Below are positions 16,255-22,959 of a DNA stretch of 28,881 nt, piece after piece; the stretch's first letter is position 1, and each line of letters starts with the position of its first letter. Below the pieces are notes generated by a model that worked only from the letters and a program-made list of their open reading frames with translations, was not told the origin of the DNA and did no database searches. The position numbers were made by a program, and so were the translations under genes. Location of the stretch: NCBI GenBank assembly GCA_016203335.1, contig JACQNA010000039.1, positions 1 through 28,881 on the forward strand, in the 5' to 3' direction. This DNA is from Candidatus Woesearchaeota archaeon. GTDB taxonomy: Archaea; Nanobdellota; Nanobdellia; Woesearchaeales; JACQNA01.

Positions 16255-16953
16255 ATGAATCAGAAAGCTACACTGGTATTGTTTGACGTTGGTGCGGTGC
16301 TTGTGAAGCTTGATTATGGTGATTTTTATGCGCATGCGGCGCAGCAGGCAAATGTTCCTCTCGATACGTTTAAGAAACAGTTTAGTGCAATAGAGATGGA
16401 TGCCCTCTTGGGGAAGATTCCGACAGCTGAATTTCTGAGCAGGGTGCGCGCGCTGGGGCTCGAGAGGGTTTCGGATAAGGACTTGGCTGCATTACTGAGG
16501 CGCTGCTGGCCGGATGAAATAAAAGGCATGGTGCAGCTGAAGCGCCAGCTCCATCAGGCAGGGTATCGTGTTGGCATTTTTTCAAATATGTCTGAATATG
16601 CATTGCTGGACATTTCCGGGCGATTTCCAAGCATGCTTGATACATACGATCCATCATCTCCAGCCGTATATTCATCCCGTGCCGGTTCGGTGAAACCGCA
16701 GCCCGCGATATATGGGAGATTCAAGCGTTATGGTTTCCAGAAGGTTGTCTTCATTGATGATAAAGCATCGTATCTGCGGGCGGGCATTGAGCAGCTCGAG
16801 TGGTACGGCATCCATTATACGGAGCATATTAATCTTGGCGAGGCTATTCGCACGGCACATCAGGAACAAGAGTTCATTCACCCCAGGTTCCGCACTGCGG
16901 AGTCAGTTGATGCGGCGCGCGCTGCATTACAAGAATTTGGTGTGCACGTTTAG
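16255..16953 (+). CDS. HAD-superfamily phosphatase, YihX-like
   Basis: The 232-residue protein contains the four HAD motifs: LVLFDVGAVLVKLD (nucleophile D11; the +2 position is Gly, as in YihX-type enzymes), VGIFSNMSEY (motif II Ser), GSVKPQPAIY (motif III Lys) and VVFIDDKASYLRAG (motif IV DD). Length and motif style match the E. coli YihX group, which includes an alpha-glucose-1-phosphate phosphatase. Since the locus uses glucose-1-phosphate to make CDP-glucose, a sugar-phosphate substrate is plausible but inferred. An upstream TTG at 16237 is possible, but ATG 16255 fits the TATA spacing. The gene overlaps the convergent GT4 gene by 4 nt. Confidence 0.8.
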   Translation: MNQKATLVLFDVGAVLVKLDYGDFYAHAAQQANVPLDTFKKQFSAIEMDALLGKIPTAEFLSRVRALGLERVSDKDLAALLRRCWPDEIKGMVQLKRQLHQAGYRVGIFSNMSEYALLDISGRFPSMLDTYDPSSPAVYSSRAGSVKPQPAIYGRFKRYGFQKVVFIDDKASYLRAGIEQLEWYGIHYTEHINLGEAIRTAHQEQEFIHPRFRTAESVDAARAALQEFGVHV

Positions 16954-18068
16954 CTGTCCGCTCGCGTTGAAGCATAGACATTTATGAGCTTGTCTGCCAC
17001 CACCGGCGCCAGGAAATGTTTCCTTGCAAACTCCCGCACGTTCCGCGAGAGCTTTTTGCGGAGCGCAGCATTGTCCAGCAGCGTTTCTATCCCTTCTTGT
17101 AATGCGGCGACGTTGAGGTCAGCAAGATATGCGGTCTTCCCATGCTCCAGGTAATCCGCAGGCCCTGCCCTGCCCTTGAATGCGATGATGGGAAGTCCAA
17201 CACATGCTGCCTCTGCCCATGCCCTGCCGAAGGGCTCGAAGAGAAGGGTGGGATAGGCCAATATATCTGATGTGTAGTAAAGCTCCTTGAGCCTTTCAAA
17301 CGGCACTTCGCCGAGCACAGTGACGTCTTTGGGGACAGTAATGCTCTTGATGATCGGATAAATCCTGCCGGTGATGAGCAGCTCGGCATCATTCCTATTT
17401 AAGCGGGAAAATGCGTCCAGGAGAGGAAGGATTCCCTTGGTGGTGTCAAAGCCGTTGGTAAAGAGTATGCGGAGCTTATTTTCTTGTTTTTTGACATTCG
17501 GTTTGTTTAAAATATCTTCATCAACGGGCTGGGGAACGACAACAATAGGTGCGGTAACACCATTGAGTTGAAGAATTTCCTTCAGTGTTTTGCCGACGGC
17601 GATGACTGCTGCTGATTTATTCAATGCAGCTATCCTGGCGCGCATGCGGGCATAGCGGTACGGCGCGGAGAGCAGGTATTTGAGCTGCTGTTGCCTGGGA
17701 AAAGGCATGCGGTAATGACCCTGGATACTGCATCTTATCATGCACGTAAGGCTGCAGCGGAGATTGGGCTCCCCAAAATAGGAATAGCGGATATGCGTGC
17801 CCTTGCCGCAGGTGAACAGTCCATTGATGGTGGGAATAAACGGGATATGATGCTTTTCCGCAAGGCGCTGGACAGCCACCATGTCTTTGATGTTGTGGTG
17901 CAGAAGGATGTCAGGCTTGGCGCTCTTCAGGTGTACGCGCAGAGAGGGAATATTGCTGCATAGGATAACTGTATGATGATATTTTTTCAGGTATTTTGCT
18001 GTTGTTGCGGTGCTGATCTGGCCGCCGCCGACGTGGCTTTCCTGATGGGAGTAGAGGCAGATGTGCAT
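16950..18068 (-). CDS. GT4-family glycosyltransferase
   Basis: The 372-residue GT-B protein starts MHICLYSHQESHVGGGQIST, a glycine-rich acceptor loop. The donor domain carries ILFTNGFDTTKGILPLLDAF and LLFEPFGRAWAEAACVGLPI (the E-x7-E segment) followed by AFKGRAGPADYLEHGKT. It likely adds a sugar during assembly of the lipid-linked glycan. An open frame continues 26 codons upstream, but ATG 18068 is chosen because the canonical beta strand begins there and a TATA box lies 26 nt upstream. It follows the GT2 gene on the same strand with 37 nt between. Confidence 0.88.
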   Translation of the reverse strand: MHICLYSHQESHVGGGQISTATTAKYLKKYHHTVILCSNIPSLRVHLKSAKPDILLHHNIKDMVAVQRLAEKHHIPFIPTINGLFTCGKGTHIRYSYFGEPNLRCSLTCMIRCSIQGHYRMPFPRQQQLKYLLSAPYRYARMRARIAALNKSAAVIAVGKTLKEILQLNGVTAPIVVVPQPVDEDILNKPNVKKQENKLRILFTNGFDTTKGILPLLDAFSRLNRNDAELLITGRIYPIIKSITVPKDVTVLGEVPFERLKELYYTSDILAYPTLLFEPFGRAWAEAACVGLPIIAFKGRAGPADYLEHGKTAYLADLNVAALQEGIETLLDNAALRKKLSRNVREFARKHFLAPVVADKLINVYASTRADS

Positions 18069-18089
18069 GGGCAAGGAAGCGAACTGCAA

Positions 18090-18097
18090 TATATAAA
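18090..18097 (-). promoter_or_regulatory. TATA box of the second GT4 gene
   Basis: Minus strand reads TTTATATA, centred about 26 nt before ATG 18068. Confidence 0.6.
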
Positions 18098-18105
18098 GAT
18101 GAGGT

Positions 18106-18798
18106 TCAGCGTCGAGGGGAATTCCACCAGTAGCGGAGCATATCAAAGCACATGTGCATCACTTTGGAGAGCCGGATATGGCTTTTGCCGCCGGCACGCC
18201 GCTGGTGCTGCACCTTGATTTCGCTGAGAGTGAAACCCTGCAGCTTCGCCTTGTAGAGGATGTCCAGATTGAAGAGCCAATTCGGAATATTTGGGGAGAT
18301 ACGCTCATAAGCATACCGCTTCATCAGCAACGGGTACGCATTGACATCCCTTACCCTTACTTGGAAGAGGAGGAGAACAAAAAGGTTGTATGCTGCAGAA
18401 AAGAATCTCCGAAAGAAGCCGTCTGTCCGCGATACCCTCACCGGCTTGCAGAGGTCTGCACCTCCCTGTGCAAGTGCGGCGTATACCTTATAGCTGTCTG
18501 CTGCGGAGATCTCCCCATCGCCGCAGGAGAAGCCGATGATGTCTCCCTTCGCATGCCTAAATCCCTCGATGATGCCGCCGCCGAAATCCCGGTTCGGCAT
18601 AACAGAGATAACCTTGATCTGCCGATGGCGCGCGGCAAGGCGCTGCAGAATCTTTCTGGTGCGGTCATGAGACCCATTATCAACTGCAATGATTTCATAA
18701 TCTATTTTCTTTCTGCTGAAGACTGCAACAAGATCTTCCAACACCGGCGCTGCGCATACCTCTTCATTGTAGAAGGGGATGACGAGGGAGAGCTTCAT
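18106..18798 (-). CDS. GT2-family glycosyltransferase, polyprenyl-phosphate-sugar synthase type
   Basis: The 230-residue GT-A enzyme begins MKLSLVIPFYNEE and has VDNGSHDRT and a CGDGEIS acidic motif (DxD position), then RVRDVNAYPLLMKR and the IKVQHQRRAGGKSHIRL segment typical of DPM1/AglD-type enzymes. There is one weakly hydrophobic stretch (LFVLLLFQV) but no C-terminal membrane pair. Family knowledge suggests transfer of a sugar from a nucleotide donor to dolichyl phosphate, giving a donor for lumen-side GT39 enzymes such as the two encoded further right. TTG 18810 is an alternative start; ATG 18798 fits the TATA box 27 nt upstream, which overlaps the stop codon of rfbH. Confidence 0.85.
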   Translation of the reverse strand: MKLSLVIPFYNEEVCAAPVLEDLVAVFSRKKIDYEIIAVDNGSHDRTRKILQRLAARHRQIKVISVMPNRDFGGGIIEGFRHAKGDIIGFSCGDGEISAADSYKVYAALAQGGADLCKPVRVSRTDGFFRRFFSAAYNLFVLLLFQVRVRDVNAYPLLMKRYAYERISPNIPNWLFNLDILYKAKLQGFTLSEIKVQHQRRAGGKSHIRLSKVMHMCFDMLRYWWNSPRR

Positions 18799-18821
18799 AG
18801 ACTGCGCCAATCTGAAGCGGC

Positions 18822-18829
18822 TTATAAAT
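18822..18829 (-). promoter_or_regulatory. TATA box of the GT2 gene, overlapping the rfbH stop
   Basis: Minus strand reads ATTTATAA; the last three bases are the TAA stop of rfbH (18822-18824). Centred about 27 nt before ATG 18798. Confidence 0.55.
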
Positions 18830-20150
18830 CATTCTCTTTTTTGGATATTTTTTGATATAAATGCAGGAATCCAATGAATACCTCGATAATCTTCGCCATG
18901 TCCCCATCAGTGAGGTTGGGCTGCACACCAACCCAGAAGCTGTTGTCCATGACATAATCAGTATTGGGCAGCGGAAAGGAGCGATAGGCAATGTTTTGGT
19001 TCTTGAAGTAGGGCTGCCGCGTCAGGTTGCCGCCGAAGAGAAGCCTGGTGCCAATGCCGTGGGCTTGGAGGTAGCCAATGATCTCATTCCGCGTGAAGGG
19101 GCAGCCTGGCTTTATGGTGAGGGTAAACCCAAACCAGGAGGGGCTGCCGTTTGCTTTCGGGAAAGAAAAGTAATTCATGTAGTCAGAGAAAAACGCGGCG
19201 AGCTGCTGGAAATGCTCCCTGCGCTTCTGGAGGAACAGGGGAAGCTTCTGGATCTGCGCATAGCCTATCGCTGCCTGCATATCTGTGAGCTTGAGATTGA
19301 AGCCAAGGTGCGAGAAGATGTATTTGTGATCGTAGCCGAAGGGAAGGTCACCCTGCTGGTGGGCGAAGCGCATGCCGCAGGTGTTGTCCTTCCCCGTCTT
19401 GCACCAGCAGTCCCTGCCCCAATCCCGGAGTGATTTGGCAATCTTGTCCAGTGAGTCATCATTGGTAATCACTGCCCCGCCCTCACCCATGGTGACCTGG
19501 TGCGCGGGGTAGAAGCTGAAGGTGGCGATATCCCCAAATGTTCCGACAGGCTTGTCCTGATAGGCTGCACCAAGAGCGTCGCAACAGTCTTCAATCAGCC
19601 AGAGATTATGCATAGTGCAAAATGCCCTTACCTTATCTGCGGGAAAGGGATTTCCCAATGTATGGGCGATGAACACTGCCTTTGTTTTTGGGCTGAGCGC
19701 CTGCTCTAACTGGGTGACGTCTATATTGAGGGTGTCCATCTCTATATCTAAAAATACAGGGATACATTGGGCAAGGATAATTGGGTTCACTGTTGTGGGG
19801 AATCCTGCTGCTAATGTCATCACTTCATCGCCTGGCTGGAGGCGGCGCTCTTCCGGAATAAGATGCGAGGTGAGAGAGAAGAGTGCAAGCAAATTTGCTG
19901 AGGAGCCGGAGTTTACTAAAATGATATACTTTGCCGGGATGACCTTCTGGAATTCCTCAATAAATCTGTCCGCGAACCTGCCGTCTGTCCACCAGCCGTC
20001 GAGGATGGCTTCTACTCCATACTTCAGCTCTTCAGCGTCAAAATCCTTGCCTGAGCAATGGATGAATCCCTTTTTCCTGTTGGCAAAGGAGAGCTGGTAG
20101 TACTGAGATACCTTGTCTAGGATTTCCTTTCGTAATTCGTCAGGTGTCAT
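18822..20150 (-). CDS. rfbH: CDP-6-deoxy-D-xylo-4-hexulose 3-dehydrase (E1, AscC/DdhC/RfbH)
   Basis: The 442-residue enzyme of the DegT/DnrJ/EryC1 fold removes the C3 hydroxyl of CDP-4-keto-6-deoxyglucose using PMP and a [2Fe-2S] cluster, the committed step to 3,6-dideoxyhexoses. Diagnostic residues are all present: FSFYPAHQVTMGEGG has His (H217) where ordinary aminotransferases have the PLP Lys, and the cluster ligands C190, C248, C250 and C258 reproduce the C-x57-C-x1-C-x7-C spacing. NSGSSANLLA (80-89), AAGFPTTVNP and GTRLLFGGNLTRQPY are further family signatures. The length is normal. It overlaps the dehydratase gene by ATGA, so it is translationally coupled. The usual partner, the flavin/FeS reductase E3 (AscD/DdhD), is not in this window. 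Confidence 0.95.
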   Translation of the reverse strand: MTPDELRKEILDKVSQYYQLSFANRKKGFIHCSGKDFDAEELKYGVEAILDGWWTDGRFADRFIEEFQKVIPAKYIILVNSGSSANLLALFSLTSHLIPEERRLQPGDEVMTLAAGFPTTVNPIILAQCIPVFLDIEMDTLNIDVTQLEQALSPKTKAVFIAHTLGNPFPADKVRAFCTMHNLWLIEDCCDALGAAYQDKPVGTFGDIATFSFYPAHQVTMGEGGAVITNDDSLDKIAKSLRDWGRDCWCKTGKDNTCGMRFAHQQGDLPFGYDHKYIFSHLGFNLKLTDMQAAIGYAQIQKLPLFLQKRREHFQQLAAFFSDYMNYFSFPKANGSPSWFGFTLTIKPGCPFTRNEIIGYLQAHGIGTRLLFGGNLTRQPYFKNQNIAYRSFPLPNTDYVMDNSFWVGVQPNLTDGDMAKIIEVFIGFLHLYQKISKKENDL

Positions 20151-21121
20151 GCTGCTTGCTGAAAATGGCGCTGGTACCAGGCGATGGTCTCTTTCAGGCC
20201 CTCCTCAATCGTGTAGCGCGGCTCCCATCCCAGCATGCGCTTTGCCTTCTCGCTGGAGAGATACTGGTGAGTGATCTCTGCCTTTGCCTCGTTGAGGATC
20301 TGCGGCTCCAGGGGGCTATTCATGAGCTTTCGGATAAGATTGACAAGCTCAATAACCGAGAGCTTGTTCGCGATGCTGAAGTTGAATGCATGGCCGTGGA
20401 GGGATTTCTGCTGGAGCTGCTCCGCAACGAGCATGTTGGCAAGCGCTGCATCTTTGACATAAAAATAATCGCGGATATAGGTGCCGTCGCTCCGGATGAT
20501 GGGGCGCTGGTTCAGCACGATGGACTTGATGGTGCCGGGGATGATCCTGCTGAAATTCAGGTCGCCGCCGCCGTAGATATTGCCACATCTCGTGATGCCC
20601 ACCGGCAGGCCATAGGTATAATGGTAGGACTGGGTGAGGAGGTCAACGCAGCTCTTGGAGACATCATACGGATATCTTCCCTGCAATGGATGCTCTTCAG
20701 TGTAGGGGAGCTGCGTGTGGCTGCCGTATGCCTTGTCCGAGGATGCGACAACGACCTGCTTCACCAAGGAAGAACGGCGAGCAGCTTCCAGCAGCGTCCA
20801 TGTCCCACGGATGTTGGATTCAAAGGTGGAAAGCGGCGACCGGTTTGCGGTCGGCACAATGGTCTGCGCTCCCAGATGGAAGACGGTGTCGATTTCGTAT
20901 TCATTGAGCGCGCGCTCTACTGTGGGAAATTGCTGCAATGCCCCTTTCACCTGGGTGATCCGGTGGTGGAGCCCTTCAGCGAAGAACCGTGAGTGAGGGA
21001 CGAAGTCGCGGACCAACGCAATGACATTTGCCCGGTGCTGGAGCAGCTCCTCGCAGAGCCAGGAGCCGAGCAGGCCGGTTGCGCCCGTTACCAGCACATT
21101 CCGATGGTGCCAGAAGCTCAT
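20147..21121 (-). CDS. rfbG: CDP-glucose 4,6-dehydratase
   Basis: The 324-residue extended SDR enzyme converts CDP-glucose to CDP-4-keto-6-deoxyglucose with bound NAD. It shows GATGLLG (13-19) for NAD, FHLGAQTIVPTANRSP, the catalytic SSDKAYG (D129, K130, the CDP-glucose type of the dehydratase acid/base pair) and Y152-x3-K156. RIIPGTIKS and DGTYIRDYFYVKD are characteristic of this family rather than of dTDP-glucose dehydratases. It is slightly shorter than the usual ~355 residues. A strong Shine-Dalgarno (GGAGG) precedes the ATG and the start overlaps the cytidylyltransferase stop as ATGA; it also overlaps rfbH at its end, so the three genes form a tight operon. Confidence 0.92.
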   Translation of the reverse strand: MSFWHHRNVLVTGATGLLGSWLCEELLQHRANVIALVRDFVPHSRFFAEGLHHRITQVKGALQQFPTVERALNEYEIDTVFHLGAQTIVPTANRSPLSTFESNIRGTWTLLEAARRSSLVKQVVVASSDKAYGSHTQLPYTEEHPLQGRYPYDVSKSCVDLLTQSYHYTYGLPVGITRCGNIYGGGDLNFSRIIPGTIKSIVLNQRPIIRSDGTYIRDYFYVKDAALANMLVAEQLQQKSLHGHAFNFSIANKLSVIELVNLIRKLMNSPLEPQILNEAKAEITHQYLSSEKAKRMLGWEPRYTIEEGLKETIAWYQRHFQQAA

Positions 21122-21906
21122 GGGGCATTCCTCCAGACCATCCAGGGGGTGTTGCCATCATCGTGCATCTTATTGAGCCGCTCCACGTCTTTAAATGTGT
21201 CCATGGGCATCCAGAAACCGTCATGGCGGTATGCAGCAAGCTGCCCATCATTTGCCAGCCGGGTAAGAGGCTCCTGCTCCAGGAAGACATCATCATGCAG
21301 GTAGTCGAATACCTTCCTGCTGAAGCAGAAGAATCCGCCGTTGGTCAGCCCGGCAAGGGTTGGCTTTTCGCGGAATGAGGTGACAATCCCCTGCTCCTCG
21401 GTGACCACTCCAAACGGAGAGGTGGGATTCACCGCAGTCAATGTCGCTGCCCGCCCCCTCTGCAGATGGAACCGGTAGAGATCAGGGACATTAATGTTAG
21501 ATAGCCCGTCAGTGTAGGTGCAGAAGAAATGATCGGTGTCAATGTATTTTTCAATCAGCTTTATTCTCCGGGTAGTCTTGCTCTGCAGCCCGGTCTCGGC
21601 AAAAGTAATGCGCCAGTCCTCCACCTGGCCGTGGCTGATGATCCGCTGCTCCCTGGAACGAAGATTGAGGGTGAAGTCATTGGTCATGTGCTCAAAATCC
21701 AGAAAATAGCGCCTGATGCTGTCTCCCTTGAAGCCGAGGCAGAGCACGAAGTCAGTGTAGCCGTAGTGGGCGTAAATCTTCATCACGTGCCAGATGATCG
21801 GCATCTCGCCTATCCGGACGAGCGCCTTGGGCACCGGGTCCGCATAATCACGGAGCCTGGTCCCCATGCCTCCGCAGAGTATCACGACTTTTGGATTCTC
21901 CCCCAT
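21118..21906 (-). CDS. rfbF: Glucose-1-phosphate cytidylyltransferase
   Basis: The 262-residue enzyme makes CDP-glucose from CTP and glucose-1-phosphate. The N-terminal nucleotide loop is VVILCGGMGTRLRDY, with PKALVRIGEMPIIWH (Lys of the substrate site), VLCLGFKG, TYTDGLSNI (acidic metal/sugar site) and the family-typical end EPLTRLANDGQLAAYRHDGFW followed by MPMDTFKD. Length matches RfbF (about 257). An open frame extends 15 codons upstream, but ATG 21906 is chosen because the protein then starts just before the first strand and lies 28 nt from a TATA box. It is the first gene of the rfbFGH operon and is divergent from the E1-alpha gene. Confidence 0.94.
   Translation of the reverse strand: MGENPKVVILCGGMGTRLRDYADPVPKALVRIGEMPIIWHVMKIYAHYGYTDFVLCLGFKGDSIRRYFLDFEHMTNDFTLNLRSREQRIISHGQVEDWRITFAETGLQSKTTRRIKLIEKYIDTDHFFCTYTDGLSNINVPDLYRFHLQRGRAATLTAVNPTSPFGVVTEEQGIVTSFREKPTLAGLTNGGFFCFSRKVFDYLHDDVFLEQEPLTRLANDGQLAAYRHDGFWMPMDTFKDVERLNKMHDDGNTPWMVWRNAP
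21129..21133 (-). promoter_or_regulatory. Shine-Dalgarno site of rfbG
   Basis: Minus strand reads GGAGG, within the end of rfbF, 7 nt before the ATG at 21121. Internal operon genes here use Shine-Dalgarno sites, whereas first genes appear leaderless. Confidence 0.6.
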
Positions 21907-21930
21907 TGTTACCAGGGGAATAAAATTTAC

Positions 21931-21938
21931 TATAAATA
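21931..21938 (-). promoter_or_regulatory. TATA box of the rfbFGH operon
   Basis: Minus strand reads TATTTATA, centred 28 nt before ATG 21906, and overlaps one arm of the palindrome at 21935-21948. Confidence 0.55.
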
Positions 21939-21948
21939 CATATGTATT
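21935..21948. promoter_or_regulatory. Candidate operator: perfect 14-bp palindrome
   Basis: AATACATATGTATT is identical to its own reverse complement. It sits between rfbF and the divergent E1-alpha gene, covering part of the rfbF TATA box and lying 13 nt before the E1-alpha TATA box, where a dimeric regulator could affect both units. AT-rich sequence makes chance palindromes more likely. Confidence 0.35.
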
Positions 21949-21961
21949 CACGACCAGAATG

Positions 21962-21969
21962 TTTTTAAG
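21962..21969 (+). promoter_or_regulatory. TATA box of the E1-alpha/E1-beta operon
   Basis: TTTTTAAG, centred about 26 nt before ATG 21991. Confidence 0.55.
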
Positions 21970-21990
21970 CCGCAGAAGAATTCCTCACGT

Positions 21991-22959
21991 ATGCCTGACA
22001 ACGACATGCTGCTCTCGCTGTACCGCCAGATGCTGCTCATCCGGAGATTAGAGGAGCGGATTGCGGAGAAATACCAGGAGCGGGAGATGCGCTGCCCGGT
22101 CCATCTTTCCATCGGGCAGGAGGCGGTTGCTGTAGGGGTGTGCGCGAATCTTTCTGCAGGGGACATGGTGTTCTCGGGCCATCGGGGGCATGCCCATTAC
22201 CTCGCGAAGGGAGGGAGCCCTGATGCGCTGATTGCCGAGCTGTACGGCAAGGTAACAGGATGCTCAGGAGGGAGAGGTGGCTCGATGCTCATCATTGATA
22301 AGTCCGTGAATTTCCGCGGCACAACACCGATTGTTGGAGGCACTATTCCCATTGCTGCAGGCATGGCGTGGGCACTGCAGATGCAGCAGAAAAATGCGGT
22401 TGTTGCAGTATTCTTCGGAGATGGTGCTGTTGAGGAAGGGGTTCTCCATGAAACACTGAATTTTGCTTCCCTGCACCATTTGCCTATCCTGTTTGTGTGC
22501 GAGAACAACCTGTATTCAGTGCTGACCACGCTGGATGAGCGGCAGCCGGACCGGCCAATCACGGATATTGCGCAGGGGCATGGAGTGCATGCTGATCATG
22601 GCGATGGCAATGACATCATTGAGGTGTATGAAAAGACCAGGGATGCGGTGTCGCGCATCCGTGCAGGCAAGGGGCCGGCATTCCTCGAGTTTGCTACTTA
22701 TCGCTGGAAGGAGCACAGCGGGCCGTTTGAGGACACGGGCAAAGGGCGCCGCACTGCAGAAGAGCTCCACGCATGGAAAGCACGGTGCCCGTTGGAAGCA
22801 TTCCGCAGGCAGCTTGTTTCCCAAGGCATACTAAGCGAAGAGGCGCACTGGCAGATAGAAAAGGAGATTGATGAGCAGATTGTGCGGGCATTTGCCTTTG
22901 CCCGGCAGAGCCCGTTTCCTGAGGAAGGGACATTGGGTGAGCATCTGTATGCAAAATAG
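21991..22959 (+). CDS. TPP-dependent E1 component, alpha subunit (2-oxoacid dehydrogenase type)
   Basis: The 322-residue protein binds thiamine diphosphate: GDG (143-145) and ENN (171-173) form the GDG-x(~26)-NN motif. FSGHRGHAHYLAKGG (61-75) is the conserved His loop over the cofactor, and GCSGGRGGSML is the glycine loop seen in PDH/acetoin E1-alpha. The region that in pyruvate dehydrogenases reads GHS-DP-YR is here YRWKEHSGPFEDTGKGRR (237-254), indicating a divergent subgroup. No E2 or E3 genes follow, and the neighbour across the promoter is the CDP-sugar operon, so two-carbon transfer to a keto-sugar is a plausible role (inference). A long upstream open frame exists, but ATG 21991 fits homology and the TATA spacing. 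E1-beta overlaps it by 11 nt. Confidence 0.88.
   Translation: MPDNDMLLSLYRQMLLIRRLEERIAEKYQEREMRCPVHLSIGQEAVAVGVCANLSAGDMVFSGHRGHAHYLAKGGSPDALIAELYGKVTGCSGGRGGSMLIIDKSVNFRGTTPIVGGTIPIAAGMAWALQMQQKNAVVAVFFGDGAVEEGVLHETLNFASLHHLPILFVCENNLYSVLTTLDERQPDRPITDIAQGHGVHADHGDGNDIIEVYEKTRDAVSRIRAGKGPAFLEFATYRWKEHSGPFEDTGKGRRTAEELHAWKARCPLEAFRRQLVSQGILSEEAHWQIEKEIDEQIVRAFAFARQSPFPEEGTLGEHLYAK

Noticed and set aside
18154..18855. 233-codon plus-strand open frame antisense to the GT2 gene
   Set aside because: The minus-strand frame has clear GT2 motifs and a promoter; the antisense product shows none.
20144..20992. Long plus-strand open frame (282 codons) antisense to rfbG
   Set aside because: It mirrors a well-supported gene, has no promoter, and its composition is what reversed coding sequence gives.
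21529..21990. A 154-codon N-terminal extension of the E1-alpha frame into the rfbF region
   Set aside because: It runs antisense to rfbF coding sequence, has no homology to E1-alpha, and ATG 21991 has both the family N-terminus and a TATA box 26 nt upstream.
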